The position numbers and the translations under genes were made by a program. The notes under the pieces were generated by a model. The model was not told the DNA's origin and ran no database searches. It worked only from the letters and a program-made list of their open reading frames with translations. Positions 8,423-20,906 of a stretch of 64,000 nucleotides of DNA are shown here, piece after piece; within the stretch, counting starts at the first letter, position 1; each line of letters opens with the position of its first letter. Origin of the DNA: Alphaproteobacteria bacterium (GTDB taxonomy: Bacteria > Pseudomonadota > Alphaproteobacteria > Caulobacterales > Caulobacteraceae); the NCBI GenBank assembly GCA_025359785.1, contig JANYET010000050.1, forward strand, positions 62,001 through 126,000, given 5' to 3'.

Positions 8423-9709
8423 TCACCCCTTGCCCCCGATGTGCGTCAGGCCCGGCAGATAGGGGTGCAGCGCCTGCGGAATGGCGATGCGGCCGTCTTC
8501 GTCCTGATAGTTCTCCATCAGCGCCACCAGGGTGCGGCCCACCGCCAGGCCGGAACCGTTCAGGGTGTGGACGAACCGCGTGCCCTTCTCGCCCGCCGCC
8601 TTGGTCCGCGCGTCCATCCGCCGGGCCTGGAAGTCACCGCAGTTCGAGCACGAGCTGATCTCGCGGTAGCGGTCCTCGGACGGCAGCCAGACCTCCAGGT
8701 CGTAGGTCTTGCGCGCCCCGAACCCCATGTCGCCGGTACAGAGCAGCATGGTGCGGAACGGCAGCTCGAGGCGCTTCAGGATCGCCTCGGCGCAGCCAAC
8801 CATCCGCTCGTGCTCGGCATCGGAGCGTTCCGGCGTGGTGATCGAGACCATCTCGCACTTGTAGAACTGGTGCTGGCGGATCATCCCGCGGGTGTCGCGC
8901 CCCGAGGCGCCGGCCTCGGACCGGAAGCAGGCGGTGAGCGCCGTGTAGCGCAGCGGCAGCTCCTCTTCCGCCACGATCTGGCCCATCACCAGGCTGGTCA
9001 GCGGCACCTCCGCCGTGGGGATCAGCCAGCGGCCGTCGGTGGTCTGAAACAGCTGATCGGCGAACTTCGGCAGCTTGTCGGTGCCATAGGCCGCCGCGTC
9101 ATTGACCATCAGCGGCGGCGAGACCTCGGTATAGCCGTGCTCCTGGGTCTGCATGTCGATCATGAACTGGCCGAGCGCCCGTTCCAGCCGCGCCAACGGA
9201 CCCTTCAGAACCACAAACCGCGAGCCGCTCATCCGGGCGGCGGCCTCGAAGTCCATCAGCCCCAGCGCCTCGCCCAGCGTGGCGTGATCCTTCGGGTTGG
9301 CGATCGCGAACGGCGTACCCCAACGGCGGACTTCGACGTTGTCGTGCTCGTCGGCGCCGGCCGGCACATCGGTGGCGGGGATGTTCGGCAGGCCGGACAG
9401 CAGGTCCTGCAGCGCCTGCGTCGCCGTCGTCTCCGCCTCGCCCTCGGCCTCCAGCCGGGCCTTCAACGCCTCGACCTGAGCCATCAGCCGGGCGGCTTCG
9501 GCCTCATCCTTGGCGGCCTTGGCGGCGCCGATCTTCTTCGAGGCGTCATTGCGCTCGGCCTGGGCGGTCTGCCAGCCGTGCTGGGCGGCGCGCAGCTTGC
9601 CGTCGAGGTCGAGAATCTGGGCCACCAGCGCCGAGCCCGACAGCCCCTTCGCATCCCAGCCTTTGATGTAGGGCTCAGGTGTTTCGCGAAGGGCTCGGAT
9701 ATCGTGCAT
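8423..9709 (-). CDS. serS: Seryl-tRNA synthetase
   Basis: A 428-aa class II seryl-tRNA synthetase. The N-terminal coiled-coil arm (about residues 30-100, rich in Ala/Glu/Lys) binds the tRNA long variable arm. Catalytic motifs include [30 protein letters not shown] (motif 2) and the C-terminal [19 protein letters not shown] (motif 3). Length is standard. It lies between tatC and surE on the same strand, a conserved alphaproteobacterial order, with 81 nt after tatC and 11 nt before surE. Confidence 0.98.
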   Translation of the reverse strand: MHDIRALRETPEPYIKGWDAKGLSGSALVAQILDLDGKLRAAQHGWQTAQAERNDASKKIGAAKAAKDEAEAARLMAQVEALKARLEAEGEAETTATQALQDLLSGLPNIPATDVPAGADEHDNVEVRRWGTPFAIANPKDHATLGEALGLMDFEAAARMSGSRFVVLKGPLARLERALGQFMIDMQTQEHGYTEVSPPLMVNDAAAYGTDKLPKFADQLFQTTDGRWLIPTAEVPLTSLVMGQIVAEEELPLRYTALTACFRSEAGASGRDTRGMIRQHQFYKCEMVSITTPERSDAEHERMVGCAEAILKRLELPFRTMLLCTGDMGFGARKTYDLEVWLPSEDRYREISSCSNCGDFQARRMDARTKAAGEKGTRFVHTLNGSGLAVGRTLVALMENYQDEDGRIAIPQALHPYLPGLTHIGGKG

Positions 9710-9790
9710 GGCGGCCGCAAAGTGGGAGGGAAGCGGCTTCTCTAGAGCGCGTTGGCGAAGGGGCCAACCCCCACGGACCAGGCGGCGGGA

Positions 9791-10711
9791 CTAGGCGGCG
9801 GCCGCATCCTCGCGTTTGCGTCCCCGCTCGATCAGCCAGACGCAGCCCACCGACACGAAATAGAGACCGATGATCGGCAGGGAGAGCAGCAGCTGGCTGA
9901 TCGGATCAGGGGGCGTGATGATCGCGGCGACGATGACGATGCCGACCACGGCGTAGCGCCAGCCGGCCATCAGCATCTTGGAATTCACGATGCCGGCCAT
10001 GCCGAGCAGGGCCAGGATCACCGGCAGCTGGAAGCCGAGCCCGAAGGCCAGCAGCAGCGACATGACCTGATCGAGATACTCGGAAACCTTGGGGAGGAGC
10101 TGCACGGAAATCCCCGCCGTCGCCACGATCTGCTGGGACAGCGAGAACCACAGCAGGAAGGGCATGATCATGAAATAGACCATGGCGGCGCCCGCCAGGA
10201 ACAGGACCGGCGAGGCAACCAGGAACGGGAGGAAGGCGCGGCGCTCGCGCTTGTAGAGGCCGGGGGCCACGAAGGCGTATATCTGCTGCGCCCAGATCGG
10301 AAAGCTCAGCGCCACGGCGCCCAGAACCGACAGTTTCACCTTGGTGAAAAAGAACTCCAGCGGCGCCGTGAACACCATTGTGGTGACCTGTCCGGGTGTC
10401 GGCGGCAGCTCCTTCATGCCCGCCAGGACCAGGAACATATTCTTGGTGCTGGTGAGCATTCCAAGAGCCTGATGCGCGAAGTCGCCCGATGCGCCACCTT
10501 TCGCCTCCTGCACCCGGATCGCCAACAATCCGGCCGCCACGTAGAAGGGATGGATGAGCAGGGTGAACGCCTGCTGGGAGAATGCGAAACAGATCACGAA
10601 GGCTACGAACAGCGCTACGACGCACCGGATCAACCGCGCCCGCAGCTCCACCAGGTGGTCCATCAAGGGCGCGCGGGAGGCTTCGATCTCGTCGTCGACG
10701 GCGTCGCTCAT
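9791..10711 (-). CDS. tatC: Sec-independent protein translocase subunit TatC
   Basis: A 306-aa TatC, the six-helix receptor for twin-arginine signal peptides. It has the N-terminal family motif APLMDHLVELRARLIRC (about residues 14-30) and the conserved FTAPLEFFFTKVKLS loop. The C-terminus is charged. It overlaps tatB by 4 nt (ATGA), implying translational coupling, and completes a tatA-tatB-tatC operon. Confidence 0.97.
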   Translation of the reverse strand: MSDAVDDEIEASRAPLMDHLVELRARLIRCVVALFVAFVICFAFSQQAFTLLIHPFYVAAGLLAIRVQEAKGGASGDFAHQALGMLTSTKNMFLVLAGMKELPPTPGQVTTMVFTAPLEFFFTKVKLSVLGAVALSFPIWAQQIYAFVAPGLYKRERRAFLPFLVASPVLFLAGAAMVYFMIMPFLLWFSLSQQIVATAGISVQLLPKVSEYLDQVMSLLLAFGLGFQLPVILALLGMAGIVNSKMLMAGWRYAVVGIVIVAAIITPPDPISQLLLSLPIIGLYFVSVGCVWLIERGRKREDAAAA

Positions 10712-11352
10712 GTGACGGTCGCCTTACGGGCGCGCTGCTTCGGCGCCGGGGACTTTGCGGCAGCCTTCGGCGGAGCCTTGGCGGCCGGCTTAGGCGCGGC
10801 CTTCGGCGCCGTCTTGGATTTCGCGGCGACCTTCGCCGGGGCGGCCTTCGGAGCAGCCTTCGGGGCAGCCTTCGGGGCGGCGGCTTTCGGCGAGGATGCC
10901 TTTGCCGTGGGCTTCGGCTTGGCGCCCTTCCCGGCAGGCGTCTTCGCCTTGGCCGCGCTCTTCCTGGCGCGCGGTTTCGGCGCTTGTGTGATCTCGATGT
11001 CCGAGGTCTGGGCGGCCACGTAGGGCCGCATGACCGGCTGGTTGAACTCGACGCCCACGTCGGAAAGGCCCTGGCTGATCTCGTTGAAGGCCTGGTTGAG
11101 CTCCGGCGCATGGGTCTCGATGTCGGCGAGCTGGCCCTGGCGCATGGCCTCGACCTCCTTGCGCAGTTCGTCGAGTTCCGACTGGCGGGCCATCTCGTCG
11201 AAGCTGGCGCGGAACTCGGCGGCCATGGAGCGCACCTTGGCCATGAACTGGCCGAGCTTGCGCAACAGCACCGGCAGGTCCTTGGGACCCACCACGATCA
11301 GCGCCACGATCGCGGCGATCAGGAATTCGAGAGCGCGTCCTTCGGGGAACAT
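10708..11352 (-). CDS. tatB: Sec-independent protein translocase subunit TatB
   Basis: A 214-aa TatB with one short N-terminal membrane helix (LIAAIVALIVVGPKDLPVLL, about residues 10-29), the hinge region and an amphipathic helix (LGQFMAKVRSMAAEF). The remaining half is a low-complexity Lys/Ala/Pro tail (repeated APKAA/AKAP units), longer than in E. coli TatB and probably disordered. It works with TatC in signal-peptide recognition. It is 68 nt after tatA and overlaps tatC. Confidence 0.94.
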   Translation of the reverse strand: MFPEGRALEFLIAAIVALIVVGPKDLPVLLRKLGQFMAKVRSMAAEFRASFDEMARQSELDELRKEVEAMRQGQLADIETHAPELNQAFNEISQGLSDVGVEFNQPVMRPYVAAQTSDIEITQAPKPRARKSAAKAKTPAGKGAKPKPTAKASSPKAAAPKAAPKAAPKAAPAKVAAKSKTAPKAAPKPAAKAPPKAAAKSPAPKQRARKATVT

Positions 11353-11420
11353 GGCCGTGGGCTTAGCGCGGTTTCAGGCGCGGTGGAAATCAGGCCTGAG
11401 ATCAGGCGCGCGGGTGAAGC

Positions 11421-11657
11421 TCAGGCCTTGGTCTTGGCGCGGGTCGAAGACGCGGTCTTCGCGGCGGCCTTGGGCAACGGCTTGGCCGGGGGCGCTTCTT
11501 CCTCGTGCGCCTCTTCCTCGCCCTTCAGGCCTTCGCGGAAGGCTTTGATGCCCTTGGCGGTGTCACCCATGATGCCGGAGATCTTGCCGCGGCCGCCGAA
11601 CAGCAGCAGCGCGACCACCGCGATGAGCAGGATGTGCCAGATCGAAAGAGCGCCCAT
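11421..11657 (-). CDS. tatA: Sec-independent protein translocase subunit TatA
   Basis: A 78-aa TatA, the pore-forming subunit. [20 protein letters not shown] forms the membrane helix, followed by [24 protein letters not shown], the typical amphipathic helix. The tail is acidic and then Lys/Ala rich. The frame is open to 11699, but ATG 11657 gives the expected family N-terminus. It begins the tat gene set, 97 nt downstream of scpB; whether it has its own promoter there is unclear. Confidence 0.95.
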   Translation of the reverse strand: MGALSIWHILLIAVVALLLFGGRGKISGIMGDTAKGIKAFREGLKGEEEAHEEEAPPAKPLPKAAAKTASSTRAKTKA

Positions 11658-11754
11658 AGCGTCGAAAACTCCAAACCCGTCGCGTCCCGGCGACATCACC
11701 TACAGCGCTATATAGTCGGTCTCGCGGCGCCGCGCCACGCGGCAATCCGGCCCG

Positions 11755-12399
11755 CTAAGCGGTTTCCTCGCCGAGGAAGTCAGTGTGGAACTCCGGAGCG
11801 TCGCCGTCGTCCAGCGGGTCTTCGTCGGCGGTCAGCGCATTGGGGTCCGGCACCGCGAAGTCGGCCGGCAGGTCGAGCGACAACAGGCCCGCCGCGCGCA
11901 TCTCGGCCGCGCCGGGCAGATCGCCGACGCTGGCCAGGCCATAGTGTTCCAGGAAGGCGTCGGTGGTGCCGTAGGTGATCGGTCGGCCCGGCGTGCGACG
12001 GCGGCCGCGCATCCGCACCAGGCCCAGCTCCAGCAGCACGTCCAGCGTCCCCTTGCTGGCCTGCACGCCGCGCACCGCCTCGATCTCCGCACGGGTCACC
12101 GGCTGGTGGTAGGCGATGATCGCCAGCGTCTCCTGGGCGGCCTTCGACAGGCGCCGGGGCTCCTCGCGCTCGTCGGTCATCAGCCAGGCCAGATCCTCGG
12201 CGGTCTGGAACCGCCAGCGGCCGGCCACCGCCACAAGCTCCACGCCGCGTCCCGCATAGCGCGCCCGCAGGCCGGCAATAGCCCCGGCCACATCCGCGCC
12301 CTCCGGCAGGCGCTTGGCGAGGTCGGCGTCACTCAGCGGTCCGCCCGCGGCGAACAGCAAGGCCTCGACCTCCCGCTCGGTGTCGGCGAGGTCGGTCAC
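11755..12399 (-). CDS. scpB: Segregation and condensation protein B
   Basis: A 214-aa ScpB, the winged-helix partner of ScpA in the SMC condensin complex. The N-terminus REVEALLFAAGGPLSD and the central SKAAQETLAIIAYHQPVTRAEIEAVRG are diagnostic, followed by YGTTDAFLEHYGL. It starts with GTG at 12399, 46 nt after scpA, in a nagZ-scpA-scpB-tatA order. A CTCCC/GGGAG hairpin lies in the scpA-scpB gap (12409-12425). Confidence 0.95.
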   Translation of the reverse strand: MTDLADTEREVEALLFAAGGPLSDADLAKRLPEGADVAGAIAGLRARYAGRGVELVAVAGRWRFQTAEDLAWLMTDEREEPRRLSKAAQETLAIIAYHQPVTRAEIEAVRGVQASKGTLDVLLELGLVRMRGRRRTPGRPITYGTTDAFLEHYGLASVGDLPGAAEMRAAGLLSLDLPADFAVPDPNALTADEDPLDDGDAPEFHTDFLGEETA

Positions 12400-12445
12400 G
12401 GATAGACGCTCCCTGTCAGGGGGAGAATCTGGAAGCGCGCAGTAT

Positions 12446-13279
12446 TCACGCCGCGCTCGCCCTGCGGCTGCGCAGATAGATGTCGGCGAAGGCTTCGAGT
12501 TGTCGCGCCTCCAGCGCGCCTTCCTTGACCAGTTCCAGGCCCGCCGAAAGCGTCGAGGCGATGTAAGACGCGCGGCTGGGTCCCGGCCCGGTCGCCGAGG
12601 GTCGAGCCAGTCCGCTTGAGGGCCCGAACGGCGCGACGCCGGTCAGCGGGGTCCAGCGGTCCAGTTCGGGCAGCATGCGGCGCAGGCGGTCGCGCGCCTC
12701 TTCCAGCGGATAGGCGGTGGGCAGGGCCGGCGTGTAGCGGCGGCTGACGTCCTTGGTCCGCTGGCCGATATAGGCGCTCATCAGGCCATAGAGATCGCCT
12801 TCGATGCGCCCGGACGGGATCACCAGGATCGCCTCGGGATCGCCGCGGCCGAACACGTCGCGGCCCAGTTGCGGGCGGGTGCGCAGGCCCTCGGCGGCGG
12901 TGCGCATGGCGTCCAGCTTGGCGAGGCGGAAGGCCAGGCGCGCGGCGATCTCGTCGGCCGGGGCTTCGTCGGCCCTTGGCTGCTCAGGCTTCGGCAGCAG
13001 CAGGCGGGATTTCAGATAGGCCAGCCACGAGGCCATCACCAGATAGTCGGCGGCCAGCGAGAACTGCGCGCGCCGCGCCTGTTGCACGAAGGCCAGATAC
13101 TGCTCGGCGAGCTTCAGGATCGAGAGCTGCAGAAGGTCGACCTTCTGGCTCCGCGCCAGGGCCAGCAGGACGTGCAGCGGCCCCTCGTAGCCGTCAATGT
13201 CGACAATCAGCGCCTCGCCATCCTCGGCGGCGGTGACCGCGGCGTTGAAGTCGAGATTGGGCTGGAAGGTCTCGCTCAC
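12446..13279 (-). CDS. scpA: Segregation and condensation protein A
   Basis: A 277-aa kleisin ScpA bridging SMC heads in the bacterial condensin. Family blocks are IDGYEGPLHVLLALARSQKVDLLQLSI and the AADYLVMASWLAYLKSRLLLP segment, with a C-terminal winged-helix region. The frame is open to 13474, but GTG 13279 gives the proper N-terminus (SETFQPNLDF) and overlaps the nagZ stop as GTGA, which decides the start. Co-translated with nagZ and followed by scpB. Confidence 0.94.
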   Translation of the reverse strand: MSETFQPNLDFNAAVTAAEDGEALIVDIDGYEGPLHVLLALARSQKVDLLQLSILKLAEQYLAFVQQARRAQFSLAADYLVMASWLAYLKSRLLLPKPEQPRADEAPADEIAARLAFRLAKLDAMRTAAEGLRTRPQLGRDVFGRGDPEAILVIPSGRIEGDLYGLMSAYIGQRTKDVSRRYTPALPTAYPLEEARDRLRRMLPELDRWTPLTGVAPFGPSSGLARPSATGPGPSRASYIASTLSAGLELVKEGALEARQLEAFADIYLRSRRASAA

Positions 13280-14301
13280 GCCGCGAATTTCCCTTCGAAG
13301 GCCGCATCGAGGCGCGCGCGCCCTTCGGCCGCGTCGAAGGGTTCCGGCGTCTTCGCGATCCGCGCCAACGCCGCCTTGGCCCGCGCCGCCGCCCGGCCCT
13401 TCAGCTCGCCGGCGCCGGCGACAACCGCCTTCATCTCCGCCATGCCGCCGTTGCAGTGCAGGACCACGTCGCATCCGGCCGCGCGGCTCGACTCGGCCCG
13501 CTCTCTGAAATCACCGGACAGCGCCTTCATCGACAGATCGTCGCTCATCACCAGCCCGTCGAAGCCGATCGCGCCGCGGATCACCCGGCGCATGACCTTC
13601 TTGGAGGTCGTGGCGGGACGCTTCTTGTCGATCGCCGAATAGATCACGTGCGCGGTCATCGCCATGGGCATGTCGGAGAGCACCCGGAAAGGCGGGAAGT
13701 CGCGGGCGTCCAAATCTTCGTAGCTCGCGTCCACCACCGGCAGTTCCAGATGGCTGTCGCTCATCGCCCGGCCGTGACCCGGAATGTGCTTGATCACCGG
13801 CAGCACGCCGCCGGCGATCAGCCCCTCGGCGGCGGCGCGGCCCAGCAGGGCCACCTCCTCATGGGTCCTGCCATAGGCGCGGTCGCCGATGATCTCGTGG
13901 CCGTTCGGGTCGGGCACGTCCAACACCGGCACACAGTCGACATTGATGCCCAGCGCCGCCAGATCATGGGCCATCAGCCGCGCGCCCAGTCGGGTGATCT
14001 CCCGGCGGACCAGCGGATCGTTGCCGGCCAGGTCGCCGAACGCCCGACCCGGCGGATAGCGGCCCCAGTGCGGCGGCCCGAGCCGCTGCACGCGGCCGCC
14101 TTCCTGGTCGATCAGCACCGGCGCGTCGGCGCGGCCCACCGTGTCGCGCAGGGCATCGACCAGGGTCCGCACCTGGTCCGGCGTCTCGACGTTGCGCTTG
14201 AACAGGATGAAACCCCAGGGCTTCACCCGCCGAAAGAACGTGCGCTCTTCCGCCGTCAGGATCGGGCCTGAACAGCCCAGGATGGCCGCCCCAATGCTCA
14301 T
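13276..14301 (-). CDS. nagZ: Beta-N-acetylhexosaminidase NagZ (GH3)
   Basis: A 341-aa cytoplasmic GH3 enzyme removing GlcNAc from anhydro-muropeptides in cell-wall recycling. It carries PVLIDQEGGRVQRL, the catalytic-loop signature KHIPGHGRAMSDSHLELPVV (about residues 167-186) and MSDDLSMKAL. There is no signal peptide, as expected. It is 13 nt downstream of the SPOR-domain gene and overlaps scpA by 4 nt. Confidence 0.95.
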   Translation of the reverse strand: MSIGAAILGCSGPILTAEERTFFRRVKPWGFILFKRNVETPDQVRTLVDALRDTVGRADAPVLIDQEGGRVQRLGPPHWGRYPPGRAFGDLAGNDPLVRREITRLGARLMAHDLAALGINVDCVPVLDVPDPNGHEIIGDRAYGRTHEEVALLGRAAAEGLIAGGVLPVIKHIPGHGRAMSDSHLELPVVDASYEDLDARDFPPFRVLSDMPMAMTAHVIYSAIDKKRPATTSKKVMRRVIRGAIGFDGLVMSDDLSMKALSGDFRERAESSRAAGCDVVLHCNGGMAEMKAVVAGAGELKGRAAARAKAALARIAKTPEPFDAAEGRARLDAAFEGKFAA

Positions 14302-14314
14302 GCGGAAAACGGCG

Positions 14315-15223
14315 TCACTTGACGAAGCAGGCCTTCCCCGCGGCCTTCAGCTTGTCGCAGAAGGCCGTCGCGTCGGCGCGGCTGGCGAAGCCGGTCACCT
14401 GGGTGCGGAACAGGGTCTTGCCGTTCACGTCGACCTTTTCCACGCTCTTGCCCTTGCCGGCGGCCGGGCCGGGCGCCAGCGCGGCGGCTTCGCTCCACCC
14501 CTTGTCGGCCAGGGTCTGAGAGGAGAAGGCCCCGATCTGCACCGCGGCGGCACCACCCCCTGCCTTCGCGGCCGGGGTCGGGGTCGAGGCCGGAGCCGGG
14601 GCGGCGGCCTTGGCCTCCGCCTTGACCGGCGCAGTCTTCGTGGGCGCGGCTTTCGCGGGTTCCGGTTTGACGGTCGCGGCCTTCACCGCCGGCGCGGGCT
14701 TCGCAGCCGGAGTCTCGACCTTCAGAGCGGGCTTCGCAGTCTCGGCCTTCGGCGCAGTCGCCGCGGCGGCCGGCGGGGCGGCGGCGGGGATCGAGGGCCG
14801 CAGGGTGGGCGCGGCGGCGGCCGGCGCGGCGGGCGTCACCACGACCTTCGGGGCCGCAGCCTCCGCTCGGGCCTGCGGCTGTTCCGGCGGCGGGGTGAAT
14901 TGCGGCGCGCCACCCCCAGCGGCCTTGCCGCCTTCGGTCTTGTAGATCTGCAGACCCGCGGCCGGGTCCTGCGGCTGGCCCTCCGCGGGGGCGGCGGCCT
15001 TCATGCCGGTGACGGGCGCGCCCACCGCCTGCGGCGGCGCGCCGGCCTGGCGGACGCCGGAATGGTAGAAATAGGCGATCGCGCCGCCCAGCCCCACCAG
15101 CACCAGGATCGAGACGATCAGGGTGAAGGGCGCGGGCCTGGCCCCGCGCACCGGCTGGCGCGCATCGAAGGTCAGCGGAGCATCGGTTGGCGGCGTGTAG
15201 GCGCCACGCTCATGATCGGACAT
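14315..15223 (-). CDS. SPOR-domain bitopic membrane protein
   Basis: A 302-aa protein with a short cytoplasmic N-terminus, one membrane helix (FTLIVSILVLVGLGGAIAYFY, near residues 30-50), a long Ala/Pro/Lys-rich periplasmic linker and a C-terminal SPOR domain (about 228-302, VQIGAFSSQTLADKGW to KAAGKACFVK). SPOR domains bind denuded septal peptidoglycan, so it likely localises to the division site. The start is ATG 15223, preceded by GGGAGA at suitable spacing. It heads the nagZ-scpA-scpB series; with dipM at the other end this block is bracketed by division and wall functions. Confidence 0.88.
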   Translation of the reverse strand: MSDHERGAYTPPTDAPLTFDARQPVRGARPAPFTLIVSILVLVGLGGAIAYFYHSGVRQAGAPPQAVGAPVTGMKAAAPAEGQPQDPAAGLQIYKTEGGKAAGGGAPQFTPPPEQPQARAEAAAPKVVVTPAAPAAAAPTLRPSIPAAAPPAAAATAPKAETAKPALKVETPAAKPAPAVKAATVKPEPAKAAPTKTAPVKAEAKAAAPAPASTPTPAAKAGGGAAAVQIGAFSSQTLADKGWSEAAALAPGPAAGKGKSVEKVDVNGKTLFRTQVTGFASRADATAFCDKLKAAGKACFVK

Positions 15224-15522
15224 TGAAGTCTCCCGCTGACGGCGCGTCCGGCGGACCGAATCGCGCGCTAGAGGCGGTAGTCTAGCCGAGCGCGCGCCCG
15301 CCGAACTGCCGCCCACGGCTTTTTCTGTGGGCGGACAGCGCCGGAATTGAGGCCGCGACGGCCGGCGCGGACTGTCCTTCATCCCGCCCGGCCGATCGTC
15401 GCAAAGCCGCGGCAGGTCTGCGCGGAGCCATCGTCTTACCTCTGAGCGGCGAGCCGCCTTTGGCTCTATCGTGACTTCCGGAATCCGAAGACCTAGGCTC
15501 CTCGGCAAACGGGGATGACGCG
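15224..15522. other. Divergent intergenic region, SPOR gene / amidohydrolase
   Basis: These 299 bp separate two divergent starts and should hold both promoters. No convincing gene is visible. An 8-bp inverted repeat CCGCCCAC/GTGGGCGG (15309-15334) encloses a 10-nt T-rich loop. From the gene order I know in related alphaproteobacteria, argS would be expected near here; nothing resembling it remains. Confidence 0.5.
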
Positions 15523-18825
<3,303 letters not shown>

Positions 18826-18836
18826 GGCGCCAAACC

Positions 18837-18870
18837 CCTTACCTCCCCCGCGAAGCTGCGGGAGGTAAGG
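18837..18870. terminator. Bidirectional hairpin between amidohydrolase and dgt
   Basis: CCTTACCTCCC (18837-18847) pairs perfectly with GGGAGGTAAGG (18860-18870), an 11-bp stem in the 46-bp gap between two convergent genes. There is no T tract on either side. Placement argues for a shared terminator; the CTCCC/GGGAG core also resembles the dispersed hairpins at 5110 and 12409. Confidence 0.6.
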
Positions 18871-18871
18871 C

Positions 18872-20041
18872 TCAGTGCAGGGAGTCCAGGTGGAAGAGCT
18901 TGCGGTGCTCTTCGATGGCGTAGCGGTCGGTCATGCCGGCGATGTAGTCGCAGACCACGCGCGCGCGGCCGGCGTCGGGCTTTCCCAGGGTTCGGGCGTA
19001 CCATTCGGCGGGCAGGACGTCCGGCTCGGCCATGAACAACTGGAACATCTCGGCCAACATCCGCCGGGCCTGGCTGCGGGTGCGGTTGACCTTCCAGTGG
19101 CGGTACATCCGCTCCATCAGGAAGGCCCGCAGCGCCGAAAGATCCTCGGCCATGTCGCGGGAAAAGGCCACCAGGGCATGGCCCAACTCGCGGACTTCCT
19201 CGGCTGAGCTGACGTTTTCGGCCGCCGCGCGCCGGCGCGTCTCGGCCATCACGTCGGCGACCATCGCCCCGATCATCCGACGGACGGCCTCAAGCCGCTG
19301 GATGCCGATGTCGACGCTGGGATAGTCGGCCACGGCGCTGGCCACATGCGGCCCGATCAGCGGGATCGCACGAAGCTCGTCGAGCTGGAACAGGCCGGCC
19401 TGCACCCCGTCGTCCACGTCGTGGTTGTTGTAGGCGATGTCGTCGGCGAGCGCGGCCACCTGCGCCTCCGCCGAGGCCCAGCCGTCGAGCCTGAGCCCAT
19501 ATTCGGCGTCGAACTCGGCGATGGCGCTCCACGACGGCTTTTCGAGCTTATCGGTCACCGGGCCGTTGTGTTTGATGATCCCCTCGAGGGTTTCCCAGGT
19601 GAGATTCAGCCCCTCCCAGCGCGGATAGCGGCGCTCCAGCTTGGTCACCACGCGGAACGTCTGCACATTGTGGTCGAAGCCGCCGAAGGCCTGCATCTGC
19701 ACCTGCAGTTCGTCCTCGCCGGCATGTCCGAATGGCGGATGGCCGAGGTCATGGGCCAGCGCGATGGTCTCGGCGAGGTCGGCGTCGAGGCCCAGGGCGG
19801 TCGCCAGCGACCGGGCGATCTGGGCCACTTCGAGGCTATGGGTCAGGCGGGTGCGGAAATGGTCGCCTTCGTGGGCGACGAACACCTGGGTCTTTTCCTT
19901 GAGGCGCCGGAAGGCTGAGGCGTGGATGATCCGGTCGCGGTCGCGGGCGAACGGCGTGCGCGTCGAACTCTCCGCTTCGGCCACCTTGCGGCCCCGGGAT
20001 TTGGCGGCGTCTTCCGCGTAAGGAGCCTTCGTGGAGGTCAT
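18872..20041 (-). CDS. dgt: Deoxyguanosinetriphosphate triphosphohydrolase-like protein
   Basis: A 389-aa HD-domain dNTP triphosphohydrolase-like enzyme. It shows [18 protein letters not shown], the metal residues in [15 protein letters not shown] and [17 protein letters not shown] (HD motif, about residues 100-116), and [13 protein letters not shown]. These enzymes cleave dNTPs to deoxynucleosides and triphosphate, controlling pool balance. Start ATG 20041, divergent from erpA with an 84-bp shared promoter region. In related genomes it is followed by argS; here the convergent amidohydrolase comes next instead. Confidence 0.94.
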   Translation of the reverse strand: MTSTKAPYAEDAAKSRGRKVAEAESSTRTPFARDRDRIIHASAFRRLKEKTQVFVAHEGDHFRTRLTHSLEVAQIARSLATALGLDADLAETIALAHDLGHPPFGHAGEDELQVQMQAFGGFDHNVQTFRVVTKLERRYPRWEGLNLTWETLEGIIKHNGPVTDKLEKPSWSAIAEFDAEYGLRLDGWASAEAQVAALADDIAYNNHDVDDGVQAGLFQLDELRAIPLIGPHVASAVADYPSVDIGIQRLEAVRRMIGAMVADVMAETRRRAAAENVSSAEEVRELGHALVAFSRDMAEDLSALRAFLMERMYRHWKVNRTRSQARRMLAEMFQLFMAEPDVLPAEWYARTLGKPDAGRARVVCDYIAGMTDRYAIEEHRKLFHLDSLH

Positions 20042-20125
20042 CTTGGGTGGCTATCGTTCCGGCAGGGCTTGGTCGAAGCCGCGAGCGCCCTCATATAGGA
20101 CAGGCGTTTCATTCTTCTAACTGTC

Positions 20126-20464
20126 ATGGCCTCACAAGACTTGACCCTCACCCTAAGCCCAGCGGCCGCGCAACGCATCCACGCCATCGGCAAGGCCGAA
20201 GGCCGGGCGCTGATGCTGCGCGTGGCGGTGGAAGGCGGCGGCTGCTCGGGCTTCCAGTACCAGTTTGACCTGGTTGAGGCCGCCCAGCCCGACGACCTGC
20301 GCATCGAGCGCGATGGCGCCGCCGCCCTGGTCGATGAGATGTCCCTGGTCCTGCTGAAGGGTTCGGAGATCGACTTCATCGACGAACTGGCCGGCGCCGA
20401 GTTCCGCATCCGCAATCCCAACGCCAAGACCAGCTGCGGTTGCGGCGTCAGCTTCTCGATCTGA
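20126..20464 (+). CDS. erpA: Iron-sulfur cluster insertion protein ErpA/IscA family
   Basis: A 112-aa A-type Fe-S carrier. The three conserved cysteines are present: VEGGGCSGFQYQF (C near residue 43) and the C-terminal pair in TSCGCGVSF. It delivers Fe-S clusters to apoproteins. It is divergent from dgt, and its 3' end overlaps by 17 nt the convergent HATPase gene. In Rhizobiales-type synteny xthA commonly follows; here xthA appears only at 25890. Confidence 0.94.
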   Translation: MASQDLTLTLSPAAAQRIHAIGKAEGRALMLRVAVEGGGCSGFQYQFDLVEAAQPDDLRIERDGAAALVDEMSLVLLKGSEIDFIDELAGAEFRIRNPNAKTSCGCGVSFSI

Positions 20465-20864
20465 GCCGCAGCCGGTTGCGACCGCGACGGCGGCGGTAGT
20501 CCTCGATCTCGCTCCAGGCCCCGATCAGCGCGATCCCGGCCCCGCCGCCGCGCTCTGGATTCGGGCCGCCATGCTCGGCGTCCCGTGGATCGAAGGCGAT
20601 GCCCGCGTCGGTGAAGGTCAGGCAGACCCGAGATCCGTCTTGCTCCAGCCGCAGGACGATCAGGCTGCCAGCCGGGGCCTGGCCGTGTTCGACGACGTTG
20701 GCCGCCCATTCCTCAACCACCACGGCCAGCCGGTCGGCGGCGTCGTGCGCCAGCCCGGCGTCCTCCGCGAACAGCCGCGCCACCGCCAGCAGCCGCACGA
20801 CTGCGCCCGCGCCTACCGGCGCGCGGACGGTCCTGGCCGGTTGAGAGTGGGCGTTGGCGGCCAG
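20448..20864 (-). CDS. RsbW-like HATPase (serine kinase/anti-sigma type) protein
   Basis: A HATPase_c_2 domain protein of about 117-139 aa. Visible motifs are the N box (EEWAANVVEHG), the G1 region (FTDAGIAFDP) and the G2 box (GGGAGIALIG). Such proteins phosphorylate STAS anti-anti-sigma factors and bind a partner such as a sigma factor. The 5' end is uncertain: no ATG exists between the domain and the divergent fecR-like gene. GTG 20798 clips the first strand of the domain, so I give the limit as CTG 20864. The stop overlaps the erpA 3' end. It is read in the same direction as the STAS-MBL-phosphatase operon but separated from it by the FecR/OmpA pair. Confidence 0.72.
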   Translation of the reverse strand: MAANAHSQPARTVRAPVGAGAVVRLLAVARLFAEDAGLAHDAADRLAVVVEEWAANVVEHGQAPAGSLIVLRLEQDGSRVCLTFTDAGIAFDPRDAEHGGPNPERGGGAGIALIGAWSEIEDYRRRRGRNRLRLRSRS

Positions 20865-20906
20865 CTTTGTTATGACGGTGCGCCTATCGGCTGTGGGGGA
20901 CTTGCG

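Noticed and set aside
20571-20906. Upstream extension of the FecR gene
   Set aside because: The sequence lies over the opposite-strand HATPase and the signal peptide begins at ATG 20907.
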